A stretch of 64,000 nucleotides of DNA from the NCBI GenBank assembly GCA_024803745.1, contig JANJXV010000129.1, positions 1,240,001-1,304,000 on the forward strand, written 5' to 3'. Each line of letters begins with the position of its first letter. Position 1 is the first letter of the stretch. This document shows, piece by piece, positions 47,660 to 60,749 of the stretch. The notes below the pieces were generated by a model that had not been told where the DNA came from, ran no database searches, and was given only the letters and a program-made list of their open reading frames with translations. The position numbers and the translations under genes are program-made. This stretch comes from Megascapheus bottae. Taxonomy: Eukaryota; Chordata; Mammalia; Rodentia; Geomyidae.

Positions 47660-48633
47660 ATGTCAAATCAAGTAACAACATCCCCCACCCAATGTAAACA
47701 GACAATGGAACAGTCACTGGCAAACCTAGAGGAGAGTCTTCCAATTGCTACACAAATGCAATTGATAAACATCATTAATGAAAAATGTGAAAATATAAAG
47801 AAAGAGATAATGGAGGAAGCCATACCTGAACAAGAGGAAAGCAAAAACAAGGGGATAAGTGAAAAAGAAGAAGCCATAAAGGAGGCCATAATAAAGGTTT
47901 TTCAAAGAAAGATGGATGAATTCAAAGAATCCACAAATAAAAACGTGACCAAACTCCAGCAAATGTCCAAAGAAAATAAAGCTACTGAGCTAACCACTCA
48001 AAAGGAAATCAAGGAGATAAAGAAATCCATACATGATCTAAAACAAGGGATGCAAGGCATCAAAAGTGAGCAATTAGAAGCAAGGGAGATGAAAAATAAA
48101 GTAGATAGCTTTGATAGCAGGTTAGACATTGCAGAGGAGAGAATTTCCGTGGCTGAAGATAATTTAGGTATTATAAAGAACAGAAAATGAGTCAATCCAA
48201 ATCTAGGAAATAAGAGAGAGCGCTTCAGGAGGTCCAAGATACAATTAGGAAGCCTAATTTAAGGCTAGTTGGTATGGAGGAGGGCGTGGAGAAAGAGGTC
48301 AATGGTATTGGAAATATACTTCAGGGAATCATCTCAGAGAATTTCCCAAATATCCAGAAGGGCAGGCCCATCCAGATACGAGAAGCTTTTAGAACCCCAA
48401 ACAGACCTGACCAGAAAAGAACATCCCACCGCCACATTGTGATCCGAACTGGATCAATAGAAACGAAAGGAAAGATCCTAAAGGTAGCCAGGGAAAAGGG
48501 ATCAGTAACCTACAAAGGCAAACCAATCAGAATAACCCCAGATTTCTCAGCAGAGACCATGTAAGCACGAAGTGACTGGAAGCATATATGTCATGCCCTT
48601 AAATCAAATAACTACCAACCAAGAATACTGTAG
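47660..48633 (+). pseudogene. L1 ORF1, broken, U5
   Basis: Coiled-coil frame to 48190, then the 4 bp deletion. A private TAT-to-TAA in the RKYER codons (near 48211) and a CAA-to-TAA after SAETM (48562-48564) break the second half, before the shared TAG at 48631-48633. Confidence 0.9.
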
Positions 48634-48864
48634 CCAGCTAAGCTCTCATTCATAACTGAGGGAAAAATAAAAACATTCCATTCCAGGGAAAAGCTGCAAC
48701 AATATGTCGAAACAAAACCAACACTACAGAGAAATCTCAAAGATGCTCTATACATAGAAAACCAAAATAAATGCAATATAGGGAAAGAAATGGCACCTAA
48801 ACAGCATACCATCTAAGGACCACAAGAACTGTCAAGACACAGGCCCTACTAAAAGCTTTTAAAA

Positions 48865-51800
48865 ATGGGAGGAACTAATAAATATCTCTCAATCCTAACT
48901 CTCAATATCAATGGACTTAACTCTCCAATTAAACGGCATAGGTTGTCTAGTTGGATCAAAAAGCAAGAGCCATCGTTCTGCTGACTTCGAGAGACACAGC
49001 TTACCCAAAAACAATCATCTTTTGAAAGTGAGAGGTTGGAATAAACTCTATCAAGCTAACTGCCCCCATAAACAGGCTAGAGTTGCCATCCTCATATCAG
49101 ATACAATAGACTTCAAACTGAAATTAGTAAGAAAAGACAAAGAAGGTTACTACATACTACTAAAGGGATCTTTCCTCCCGGAAGACATAACAATCCTAAA
49201 TATTTACACACCCAATCCCGGAACTCCAAACTTCATGAAGCAAACTTTACTTACACTGAAACCATACATAGATCGAAATGCAGTGATTGTTGGTGAGTTT
49301 AACACACCACTCTCACCCATGGACAGATCAACAAGGCAAAAACTCAAAGGAGAAACCTTAGAACTGAACAACTATATAGACTGACTAGATGTAACAGACA
49401 TCTGCAGAATATTCCACCCAGTAACACCACAATATAAGTTTTTCTCAGCAGCACATGGAACATTTTCCAAAATAGACCACATCTTAGGCCATAAAGCAAA
49501 CCTGGACAGATTCAGAAACACTGAAATTATTCCATGCACACTCTCAGACCATAAAGGCATCAAATTGGAGCTGAACACACATCTCCACCAAAGAAAACCC
49601 TGTAACTCATGGAGACTGAACCACACATTGTTGAATCAAAAACAATGGGTAATCGAAGAGATCAGAACAGATAAGCAACTGTTTATGAAATTTAACAATA
49701 AGGAGCACACAAATATCAACTCCTTACGGACACAACAAAGGCAGTACTCAGAGGAAAATTTATAGCGCTGAGTGCCTACAACAGCAAGTTGGAAAAATGG
49801 CAAACCAACTAGTTAATGTCTCACCTTAACCTCCTGGAAACAGAGCAACAAACCAACCCTAAACCCATTAGGAGAAAGCAAATTATTAAAATCAAAGCAG
49901 AATTAAATGATTTGGAATGAAAAAAACTATAGAAAGAATCAACAAAACAAGGAGTTGGTTCTTGAAAGAATTAACAAAACTGACAAGCCCTTAGCAAATC
50001 TTACCAAAAAAGGAGAGAGCATATCGAAATAAACAAAATCGCAGATGAAAATGGTAATATCACGACAGAAATTACCAAGATCCAGAATATCATGAGGGAA
50101 TACTTCTCAAACCTTTACGCCAACAAATTTGAGAATCTAGAAGAAATGGATGAATTCCTAGACAATATTAACATACACACACTGAACCAAGAAGAGCTAA
50201 CCCAACTCAACAGGCCTATTTCAAGCTCTGAAATAGAAATGGAAATTAGACAACTTCCACTTAAAAAGAGCCCAGGGCCAGATGGATTCACAGCTGAATT
50301 CTATAAGGTCTTCAAAGCAGAGGTCACACCAATACTCCTCAAGCTCTTCAACGAAAATGAAAATGAAGGTTCTTTACCAAACTCATTCTGTGAAGCCAGT
50401 ATATCCCTCGTTCCCAAACCAGACAGAGATTCATCAAAGAAAGAGATCTATAGACCCATTTCTTTGATGAACATCGATGCAAAACTTCTCAACAAAATAC
50501 TGGCCAACCGTCTACAACAATTCATCAAAAAAATTATACACTATGATCAAACTGGATTCATCACGGGGAGGCAATGCTGGTTCAACATACACAAATCAAT
50601 TAATATAATTCAACACATCAACAGGAGCAGGGATAAAATCACATGAGTGTCTCAATAGATGCGGAAAAGGCATTTGACAAGATCCAAAACCCCTTTATGT
50701 TAAAAGATGTGGAGAAACTAGGAATCCATGGAACATTTCTCAATGTAATAAAGGCTGTGTATGAGAAACCCACTGCTAGTATTATACTTAATGGTGAAGA
50801 TCTAAAGCCATTCCCTCTAAAATCAGGAACGAGACAAGGATGCCCACTCTCTCCACTCCTTTTTAACATAGTACTAGAATTCCTAGGCAGTGCAATAAGG
50901 CAAGAAGCAAGCATAAAGGGGATCCAAGTAGGGAAAGAGGAAATAAAACTATCCCTCTTTGTCGATGACATGATTCTGTATTTAAAGAATCCTATAGACT
51001 CTACTCCCAAGCTCCTTGAGCTGATTCAAAGCTTTGGAAGGGTAGCAGGCCATAAAATCAACCCTCACAAATCAACTGCCTTACTTTACGCCAACACTGA
51101 GAGGAAAGAGGCAATAATCAGGAAAGAAAATCCTTTCACAATAGCCTCAAAGAAAATAAAGTACCTAGCAATTAGCTTAACTAAGAATGTAAAGGACTGT
51201 TTAGATGAAAACTTTAAAACCCTAAAAAAGGAAATTAAAGCAGAACTAAGGAAATGGAAAAACCTCCCATGCTCCTGGATTGGAAGAATCAACACTGTGA
51301 AAATGACAATCTTGCCAACGGCTATCTACAAATTCAATGTAATACCAATCGACATCCCAATGTCATTCTTTAAAGACATAGAAGAGACAATTCAAAATTT
51401 CATATGGAATAATAAAAGACCCCTTATAGCAAAAACACTTCTTAGCAGAAAGAACAGTGCTGGAGGAATTTCAATTCCAAACTTAAGACTCTATTACAGA
51501 GCTATAATTCTCAAAACAGCTTGGTACTGGCACAAGAACAGGCCTGAAGTCCAATGGAGTAGAACTGCCGACCCTGATATTAAACCACAGACCTATGGCC
51601 ACCTAATCTTTGACCAGGGAGCCAAAAAAATAGAATGGAAGAAAGATAGCCTCTTCAACAAGTTGTGCTGGCAGAACTGGTTAAACACCTGCAGAAAACT
51701 AAAGTTGGATCCTTCTTTGTCCCCGTTGCACTAGAATTAACTCCAAATGGATCAAAGACCTGGAGGTAAAAGCTGACACACTGAAAAGTTTACAGGAAGG

Positions 51801-52707
51801 AATAGGAGATACACTAGGCCTCCTTGGCACAGGTCGAAACTTTCTTAATAAGGACCAAGAATCACAACAAATCAGAGAAAGGCTGGATAAGTGGGACTGC
51901 ATTAAACTGCAAAGCTTTTGTATGGCAACAGATATAGCTAATAAACTAATCAGGAAGCCTACAGAGTGGGAGAAGATATTCACCAACCAAACAACGGACC
52001 AAGGCCTCATATCTAAAACATATCAACAACTCAAAAAATTGAATCACTCCAAAACTAACCTCCAAAGTAACACCCATCCCATTACAAAATGGGCCAAAGA
52101 CTTAAAGAGAGTCTTCTCTGAAGAAGAAACAAAAATGGCCTATAGACACATGAAGAAATGCTCAACATCTCTGGTCATAAAAGAAATGCAAATCAAAACA
52201 AGTCTAAGATTCCACCTAACTCCAGTTAGAATGGCCAGGATCAGGAAAACGAATGACAACAGATGCTGTAGGGGAAGTGGTCAGGAGCGATCACTACTAC
52301 ACTGTTGGTGGGAGTGCAAACTCGTTCAACCACTATTTAAAGCAGTGAGGCAGTGCCTGAAAACGCTAAACATACAACACCCCTATGACCCAGCAATTCC
52401 AGTACTTGGCATTTACCCAACAATCCAGAAACAAGGGCATACTAAACCCACTAGCACAACAATGTTCATTGCAGCACTATTCACCATAGCAAAGATATGG
52501 AACCAACCCAGATGTCCCTCAGTTGATGAGTGGATCAACAATTTGCGGTATTTGTACACAATGGAATTCTATGCTGCTGTCAGAAAGAATGACATCGCCT
52601 CATTTGTTAGGAAATGGAAAGACTTAGAACAAATCATATTAAGTGAAGTAAGCCAGACTCAAAGGAACTTAGGCTCACTGGTTTCCCTCATTCGTCATAA
52701 TCAGTAG
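48865..52707 (+). pseudogene. L1 ORF2, broken, U5
   Basis: ATG at 48865, shared endonuclease frameshift, GEFN (GAG at 49295). A TGA at about 49381-49383 replaces the Gln of YIDQ, shared only with U6. RT part 1 is open at 50092-50646; part 2 at 50643-51734, in which the catalytic box reads FVDD instead of FADD; the C terminus is open at 51922-52707, with the Cys-rich motif altered (CCRGSGQ). Confidence 0.92.
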
Positions 52708-53126
52708 AAACCTTGGGCTCTACTAGCAGAGATTGTCAGTAGAGCAAAAGGCCATATATAAGGCCATATAATGTGAAGCTAATTGAAAGGACCTCCAGGA
52801 TATTGACACAAAAGCCATATAATGAATGATTGTTGTCCTTAATGTACTATGTTGTCTCTCATCTCGTTTGCTGTCCCTTGGTTATCCCATATTGGTATAG
52901 TATCTCACTTTGTTATCTGATATATTGAATTTATTTGTATTTGGATATTTGAAATTTGATAGGGAAGGGGGGAAAACCAAGACGGGTGGGGGGTGTGGGG
53001 TTGGAGGGAAATGGGTACCAAGACATGTGAAAGGGTATCAATGTATGTGAATTAATGCACCTTCTATCTGGCAAATATCATCTAACCCTTTTACCAATTA
53101 CAATAAAAAAATGAAAAAAAAAGAAA

Positions 53127-54495
53127 GTTGTAGTGTGTGGGGAGGATGATGGGGTCAAATACATTTCTTCTTAGAAATTTACCTCATCTGGTTGCCCTGG
53201 ATTTTCCTGGCCTTCTTCTTAGAGAAAGTTCTGTTATACTGGATTTGTGGCTTGGCAATGATCTAGCATGTACATCTTCGAGTAAGACATCCACAACTTC
53301 CATGCCTGAGACTCGAGTTTCCTGACCTTTGGCAACAGCACAGCAACATCTTTCTTCCTCCTGAGCCACAGGCCAAGTGAGCTGGCTAGAGCTGGTTGTT
53401 AGTTACATTGGCTTGGTTACCAGGGTCCATATTCTGTTCCATTGTGAGGGAGGCAGGGTCACCTTTCAGGGCCCAATGACCAAAGATCCTTGCTCACAAA
53501 AGACCTCACCAAAGACATACTGGAGGCTGAATCTCTCCTCCAATCTCACAATATACATGTGGATGTAGTATACAGCACACCTTATTTGTCCAATCCCAAT
53601 GTCTTCCACTAGGCCCAACTACCAGTCTGGTCTCAGGCTCAAGGAGCCTTTCTTAGGTAAGATCCAAACTTAAGGGTCAATATTGCCCTCATCCTTTACA
53701 AAACATTTGCTTCACAGTGCCTTCTCTGCCTGCATTTTGCCCCTTGTTGAATTTTTTTTGTTTTTGCTAGTCTTGGGACTTGACCTCAGAGTGTGAACAT
53801 TGTTCTTGGGCTTTCTTTAGGCTTTAGCTGTCTCACCGAGCCACAGCACCACTTGCAGCGTTTTCTATGTATGTGGTAATGAGGGATCAAACCTGAGGCT
53901 TACTGCTTGGTAGCCAAGGACTCTACCACTAGGTCAAACACACAGGGCATCTTGCACATATTTTTGACGTCAATCTACTAGGATATTATTAGGTTTCTGT
54001 ATCCTAATCAATTTTTTCCTGATGATTAGCTTTGCTGTCATGTGTAAAAAATGCAAGAGGGAAAAACACAGAAGAATTAGTGAAATTAAAAAAAAAGCAT
54101 TAGACACAGTTAAGTGTTCATTCTTTGTAGGAGAAAGGATATTTGGATATGATGATGATGATGATGACTTTATAATTACTATGTCAGGGTTGAGAGTTTG
54201 GCATAGTGGTAGAGTGCTTGCCTAGCATCCATGGAGATCTGGGTTTGATTTCTCAGTATCACATAGATAGAAAATCTAGATGTGGCACTGTGGCTCAAGT
54301 GGCAGAGGGCTAGACTTGAGAAAACCCGAGGACAGTGCTCAGGCCCTGAATTCAAGCCCCAAGACTGGCAGAAACATAAAAGAAAATAAAAATGCTTTTT
54401 ACGAGCTAATTCACTCACAGCATTTGCTTCTGAAATCTTCGCTTCTGCATCTTGTGAAATAGCCCTTTCCCTCAATGTAGACAAGAAAAACAGAT
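53127..54495 (+). repeat. Segment X (U5)
   Basis: Full-length X; minus-strand SINE about 53755-53945, plus-strand SINE about 54183-54380, (GAT)n of about five repeats at 54149. Confidence 0.92.
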
Positions 54496-55082
54496 CCATC
54501 CCATGGTCCACTGTGAGGCCACTGGTTGGGCTAAGAGCTAGTCATGCAGCAACACATAAGTTTTATTCTAATACTTTCCAAACTTTGTACTCAAATATGC
54601 TACCTACTTAACCACTTATGTCAGTTATCCTTATGCTACAACTTTTCTTCATTACTACAATATTCTTACACTCCTACGTTAAACCTCTTGCACCTCCCCT
54701 GAACTCTCTCATTCTTTTTTTCTATCTCTGGACCTCTGCTCGTCGTTCAACCCTTATACTGCACGGATCTACATTTGATGCCTGTTGAGCAATATTGTAT
54801 ATGTAGGTGGTTAATCATTCTCTAGGCTCAGAGGGACTTAAAGACAATAGAGATTGGATTGAGAGGCTTATTGTTTTGGGTATAAATCGCTTATCAGTGG
54901 TTGTATTAGGCTGGTCTGTAAGTGCACAAAAAGAAAGAGTGATAATACCAATCAAAACTTGTGAACATCTAGTGTCTGCCAGCGACAGAGGTCTAGGTTG
55001 GTTATATCTGAAAAACTATAATCGTATTTAGTAGTAATCTTGCTCCCATTTTCAAATGGGCAGAACAAGAAACTCAAGAAAA

Positions 55083-56057
55083 ATGTCAAATCAAGTAACA
55101 ACATCCCCCACCCAATGTAAACAGACAATGGAACAGTCACTGGCAAACCTAGAGGAGAGTCTTCCAATTGCTACACAAATGCAATTGATAAACATCATTA
55201 ATGAAAAATGTGAAAATATAAAGAAAGAGATAATGGAGGAAGCCATACCTGAACAAGAGGAAAGCAAAAACAAGGGGATAAGTGAAAAAGAAGAAGCCAT
55301 AAAGGAGGCCATAATAAAGGTTTTTCAAAGAAAGATGGATGAATTCAAAGAATCCACAAATAAAAACGTGACCAAACTCCAGCAAATGTCCAAAGAAAAT
55401 AAAGCTACTGAGCTAACCACTCAAAAGGAAATCAAGGAGATAAAGAAATCCATACATGATCTAAAACAAGGGATGCAAGGCATCAAAAGTGAGCAATTAG
55501 AAGCAAGGGAGATGAAAAATAAAGTAGATAGCTTTGATAGCAGGTTAGACATTGCAGAGGAGAGAATTTCCGTTGGCTGAAAATAATTTAGGTATTATAA
55601 AGAACAGAAAATGAGTCAATCCAAATCTAGGAAATATGAGAGAGCGCTTCAGGAGGTCCAAGATACAATTAGGAAGCCTAATTTAAGGCTAGTTGGTATG
55701 GAGGAGGGCGTGGAGAAAGAGGTCAATGGTATTGGAAATATACTTCAGGGAATCATCTCAGAGAATTTCCCAAATATCCAGAAGGGCAGGCCCATCCAGA
55801 TACGAGAAGCTTTTAGAACCCCAAACAGACCTGACCAGAAAAGAACATCCCACCGCCACATTGTGATCCGAACTGGATCAATAGAAACGAAAGGAAAGAT
55901 CCTAAAGGTAGCCAGGGAAAAGGGATCAGTAACCTAGAAAGGCAAACCAATCAGAATAACCCCAGATTTCTCAGCAGAGACCATGCAAGCACGAAGTGAC
56001 TGGAAGCATATATGTCATGCCCTTAAATCAAATAACTACCAACCAAGAATACTGTAG
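55083..56057 (+). pseudogene. L1 ORF1, broken, U6
   Basis: A private one-base insertion (ccgttggctg, near 55574) ends the coiled-coil frame at 55580. The 4 bp deletion follows, then the frame 55611-55937 ends in a TAG (codon of YKGKP). The shared TAG is at 56055-56057. Confidence 0.9.
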
Positions 56058-56288
56058 CCAGCTAAGCTCTCATTCATAACTGAGGGAAAAATAAAAACAT
56101 TCCATTCCAGGGAAAAGCTGCAACAATATGTCGAAACAAAACCAACACTACAGAGAAATCTCAAAGATGCTCTATACATAGAAAACCAAAATAAATGCAA
56201 TATAGGGAAAGAAATGGCACCTAAACAGCATACCATCTAAGGACCACAAGAACTGTCAAGACACAGGCCCTACTAAAAGCTTTTAAAA

Positions 56289-59200
56289 ATGGGAGGAACT
56301 AATAAATATCTCTCAATCCTAACTCTCAATATCAATGGACTTAACTCTCCAATTAAACGGCATAGGTTGTCTAGTTGGATCAAAAAGCAAGAGCCATCGT
56401 TCTGCTGACTTCGAGAGACACAGCCTACCCAAAAACAATCATCTTTTGAAAGTGAGAGGTTGGAATAAACTCTATCAAGCTAACTGCCCCCATAAACAGG
56501 CTAGAGTTGCCATCCTCATATCAGATACAATAGACTTCAAACTAAAATTAGTAAGAAAAGACAAAGAAGGTTACTACATACTACTAAAGGGATCTTTCCT
56601 CCCGGAAGACATAACAATCCTAAATATTTACATACCCAATCCCGGAACTCCAAACTTCATCAAGCAAACTTTACTTACACTGAAACCATACATAGATCGA
56701 AATGCAGTGATTGTTGGTGAGTTTAACACACCACTCTCACCCATGGACAGATCAACAAGGCAAAAACTCAAAGGAGAAACCTTAGAACTGAACAACTATA
56801 TAGACTGACTAGATGTAACAGACATCTGCAGAATATTCCACCCAGTAACACCACAATATAAGTTTTTCTCAGCAGCACATGGAACATTTTCCAAAATAGA
56901 CCACATCTTAGGCCATAAAGCAAACCTGGACAGATTCAGAAACACTGAAATTATTCCATGCACACTCTCAGACCATAAAGGCATCAAATTGGAGCTGAAC
57001 ACACATCTCCACCAAAGAAAACCCTGTAACTCATGGAGACTGAACCACACATTGTTGAATCAAAAACAATGGGTATTCGAAGAGATCAGAACAGATAAGC
57101 AACTGTTTATGAAATTTAACAATAAGGAGCACACAAATATCAACTCCTTACGGACACAACAAAGGCAGTACTCAGAGGAAAATTTATAGCGCTGAGTGCC
57201 TACAACAGCAAGTTGGAAAAATGGCAAACCAACTAGTTAATGTCTCACCTTAACCTCCTGGAAAAAGAGCAACAAACCAACTCTAAACCCATTAGGAGAA
57301 AGCAAATTATTAAAATCAAAGCAGAATTAAATGATTTGGAATAAAAAATCTATAGAAAGAATCAACAAATAAGGTGTTGGTTCTTTGAAAGAATTAACAA
57401 AATTGACAAGCCCTTAGCAAATCTTACCAAAAAAAGAAGAGAGCATATCGAAATAAACAAAATCGCAGATGAAAATGGCAATATCACGACAGAAATTACC
57501 AAGATCCAGAATATCATGAGGGAATACTTCTCAAACCTTTACGCCAACAAATTTGAGAATCTAGAAGAAATGGATGAATTCCTAGACAATATTAACATAC
57601 ACACACTGAACCAAGAAGAGCTAACCCAACTCAACAGGCCTATTTCAAGCTCTGAAATAGAAATGGAAATTAGACAACTTCCACTTAAAAAGAGCCCAGG
57701 GCCAGATGGATTCACAGCTGAATTCTATAAGGTCTTCAAAGCAGAGGTCACACCAATACTCCTCAAGCTCTTCAACGAAAATGAAAATGAAGGTTCTTTA
57801 CCAAACTCATTCTGTGAAGCCAGTATAACCCTCGTTCCCAAACCAGACAGAGATTCATCAAAGAAAGAGATCTATAGACCCATTTCTTTGATGAACATCG
57901 ATGCAAAACTTCTCAACAAAATACTGGCCAACCGTCTACAACAATTCATCAAAAAAATTATACACTATGATCAAACTGGATTCATCACGGGGAGGCAAAG
58001 CTGGTTCAACATACACAAATCAATTAATATAATTCAACACATCAACAGGAGCAGGGATAAAATCACATGAGTGTCTCAATAGATGCGGAAAAGGCATTTG
58101 ACAAGATCCAAAACCCCTTTATGTTAAAAGATGTGGAGAAACTAGGAATCCATGGAACATTTCTCAATGTAATAAAGGCTGTGTATGAGAAACCCACTGC
58201 TAGTATTATACTTAATGGTGAAAATCTAAAGCCATTCCCTCTAAAATCAGGAACGAGACAAGGATGACCACTCTCTCCACTCCTTTTTAACATAGTACTA
58301 GAATTCCTAGGCAGTGCAATAAGGCAAGAAGGAAGCTTAAAGGGGATCCAAGTAGGGAAAGAGGAAATAAAACTATCCCTCTTTGCAGATGACATGATTC
58401 TGTATTTAAAGAATCCTATAGGCCCTACTCCCAAGCTCCTTGATCTGATTCATAGCTTTGGAAGGGTAGCAGGCCATAAAATCAACCCTCACACATCAAC
58501 TGCCTTACTTTATGCCAACACTGAGAGGAAAGAGGCAATAATCAGGAAAGAAAATCCTTTCACAATAGCCTCAAAGAAAATAAAGTACCTAGCAATAAGC
58601 TTAACTAAGAATGTAAAGGACCGTTTAGATGAAAACTTTAAAACCCTAAAAAATGAAATTAAAGCAGAACTAAGGAAATGGAAAAAAATCCCATGCTCCT
58701 GGATTGGAAGAATCAACATTGTGAAAATGACAATCTTGCCAAGGGCTATCTACAAATTCAATGTAATACCAATCGGAATCCCAATGTCATTCTTTAGAGA
58801 ATTAGAACAGGCAATTCAAAATTTCATATGGAATAATAAAAGACCCCTTATAGCAAAAACACTTCTTAGCAGAAAGAACAGTGCTGGAGGAATTTCAATT
58901 CCAAACTTAAAACTCTATTACAGAGCTATAATTCTCAAAACAGCTTGGTACTGCCACAAGAACAGGCCTGAAGTCCAATGGAGTAGAACTGCCGACCCAG
59001 ATATTAAACCACAGACCTATGGCCAACTAATCTTTGACCGGGGAGCCAAAAAAAATAGAATGGAAGAAAGATAGCCTCTTCAACAAGTTGTGCTGGCAGA
59101 ACTGGTTAAACACCTGCAGAAAAATAAAGTTGGATCCTTCTTTGTCCCCTTGCACTAGAATTAACTCCAAATGGATCAAAGACCTGGAGGTAAAAGCTGA

Positions 59201-60131
59201 CACACTGAAAAGTTTACAGGAAGGAATAGGAGATACACTAGGCCTCCTTGGCACAGGTCGAAACTTTCTTAATAAGGACCAAGAATCACAACAAATCAGA
59301 GAAAGGCTGGATACGTGGGACTGCATTAAACTGCAGAGCTTTTGTATGGCAACAGATATAGCTAGTAAACTAATCAGGAAGCCTACAGAGTGGGAGAAGA
59401 TATTCACCAACCAAACAACGGACCACTGCCTCATTTCTAAAATATATCAACAACTCAAAAAATTGAATCACTCCAAAGCTAACCTCCAAAGTAACACCCA
59501 TCCCATTACAAAATGGGCCAAAGACTTAAAGAGAGTCTTCTCTGAAGAAGAAACAAAAATGGCCTATAGACACATGAAGAAATGCTCAACATCTCTGGTC
59601 ATAAAAGAAATGCAAATCAAAACAAGTCTAAGATTCCACCTAACTCCAGTTAGAATGGCCAGGATCAGGAAAACGAATGACAACAGATGCTGGAGGGGAT
59701 GTGGGCAGGAGCGATCACTACTACACTGTTGGTGGGAGTGCAAACTCGTTCAACCACTATGGAAAGCAGTGAGGCAGTGCCTCAAAACGCTAAACATACA
59801 ACTCCCCTATGACCCAGCAATTCCAGTACTTGGCATTTAGCCAACAATCCAGAAACAAGGGCATACTAAACCCACTAGCACAACAATGTTCATTCCAGCA
59901 CTATTCACCATAGCAAAGATATGGAACCAACCCAGATGTCCCTCAGTTGATGAATGGATCAACAAGTTGTGGTATTTGTACACAATGGAATTCTATGCTG
60001 CTGTCAGAAAGAAGGACATCGCCCCATTTGTTAGGAAATGGAAAGACTTAGAACAAATCATATTAAGTGAAGTAAGCCAGACTCAAAGGAACTTAGGCTC
60101 AGTGGTTTCCCTCATTCGTCATAATCATTAG
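56289..60131 (+). pseudogene. L1 ORF2, broken, U6
   Basis: Same endonuclease defects as U5, including the TGA of YIDQ (about 56806). RT part 1 is open at 57516-58070. A TGA at 58266-58268 interrupts GTRQGCPLS (Cys codon TGC to TGA). FADDMILYL is intact near 58382. C-terminal frame 59034-59840 ends in a TAG inside LGIYP, then 59886-60131. Confidence 0.92.
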
Positions 60132-60548
60132 AAACCTTGGGCTCTACTAGCAGAGATTGGCAATAGAGCAAAAGGCCATATATAAGGCCATATAATGTGA
60201 AGCTAATTGAAAGGACCTCCAGGATATTGACACAAAAGCCATATAATGAATGATTGTTGTCCTTAATGTACTATGTTGTCTCTCATCTCGTTTGCTGTCC
60301 CTTGGTTATCCCATATTGGTATAGTATCTCACTTTGTTATCTGATATATTGAATTTATTTGTATTTGGATATTTGAAATTTGATAGGGAAGGGGGGAAAA
60401 CCAAGACGGGTGGGGGGTGTGGGGTTGGAGGGAAATGGGTACCAAGACATGTGAAAGGGTATCAATGTATGTGAATTAATGCACCTTCTATCTGGCAAAT
60501 ATCATCTAACCCTTTTACTAATTACAATAAAAAATGAAAAAAAAGAAA

Positions 60549-60749
60549 GTTGTAGTGTGTGGGGAGGATGATGGGGTCAAATACATTTCTTCTTAGAAAT
60601 TTATCTCATCTGGTTGCCCTGGATTTTCCTGGCCTTCTTCTTAGAGAAAGTTCTGTTATACTGGATTTGTGGCTTGGCAATGATGTAGCATGTACATCTT
60701 CGAGTAAGACATCCACAACTTCCATGACTGAGACTCGAGTTTCCTGACT
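60549..60749 (+). repeat. Segment X, truncated at array edge (U6)
   Basis: First ~200 bp of X, ending after gagtttcctgac. Sequence beyond 60750 no longer matches, so this is the right end of the tandem array. The first 20 bp outside contain two copies of ttcaggatac. Confidence 0.9.

Larger units (their letters stand above)
47073..53126 (+). mobile_element. LINE-1, array unit U5
   Basis: Complete L1, close to U6 along most of its length. The 5' UTR carries the gaactctctc / cgtcgttc / gatgcctg variants also seen in U1 and U6, rather than those of U2-U4. Confidence 0.95.
54496..60548 (+). mobile_element. LINE-1, array unit U6 (last unit)
   Basis: Complete L1, nearly the same as U5 in the 5' two-thirds, with a U4-like patch in the RT region (58384-58505). 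A polyadenylation signal and A-rich tail precede a truncated X. Confidence 0.95.

Noticed and set aside
1..60749. Independent L1 insertions at nearby sites
   Set aside because: Identical junctions with X, shared lesions and a constant period cannot arise from separate insertions.
32671..60749. CRISPR-like or satellite array
   Set aside because: The repeat unit is 7.4 kb and wholly explained by L1 plus X; no short direct repeats with unique spacers.
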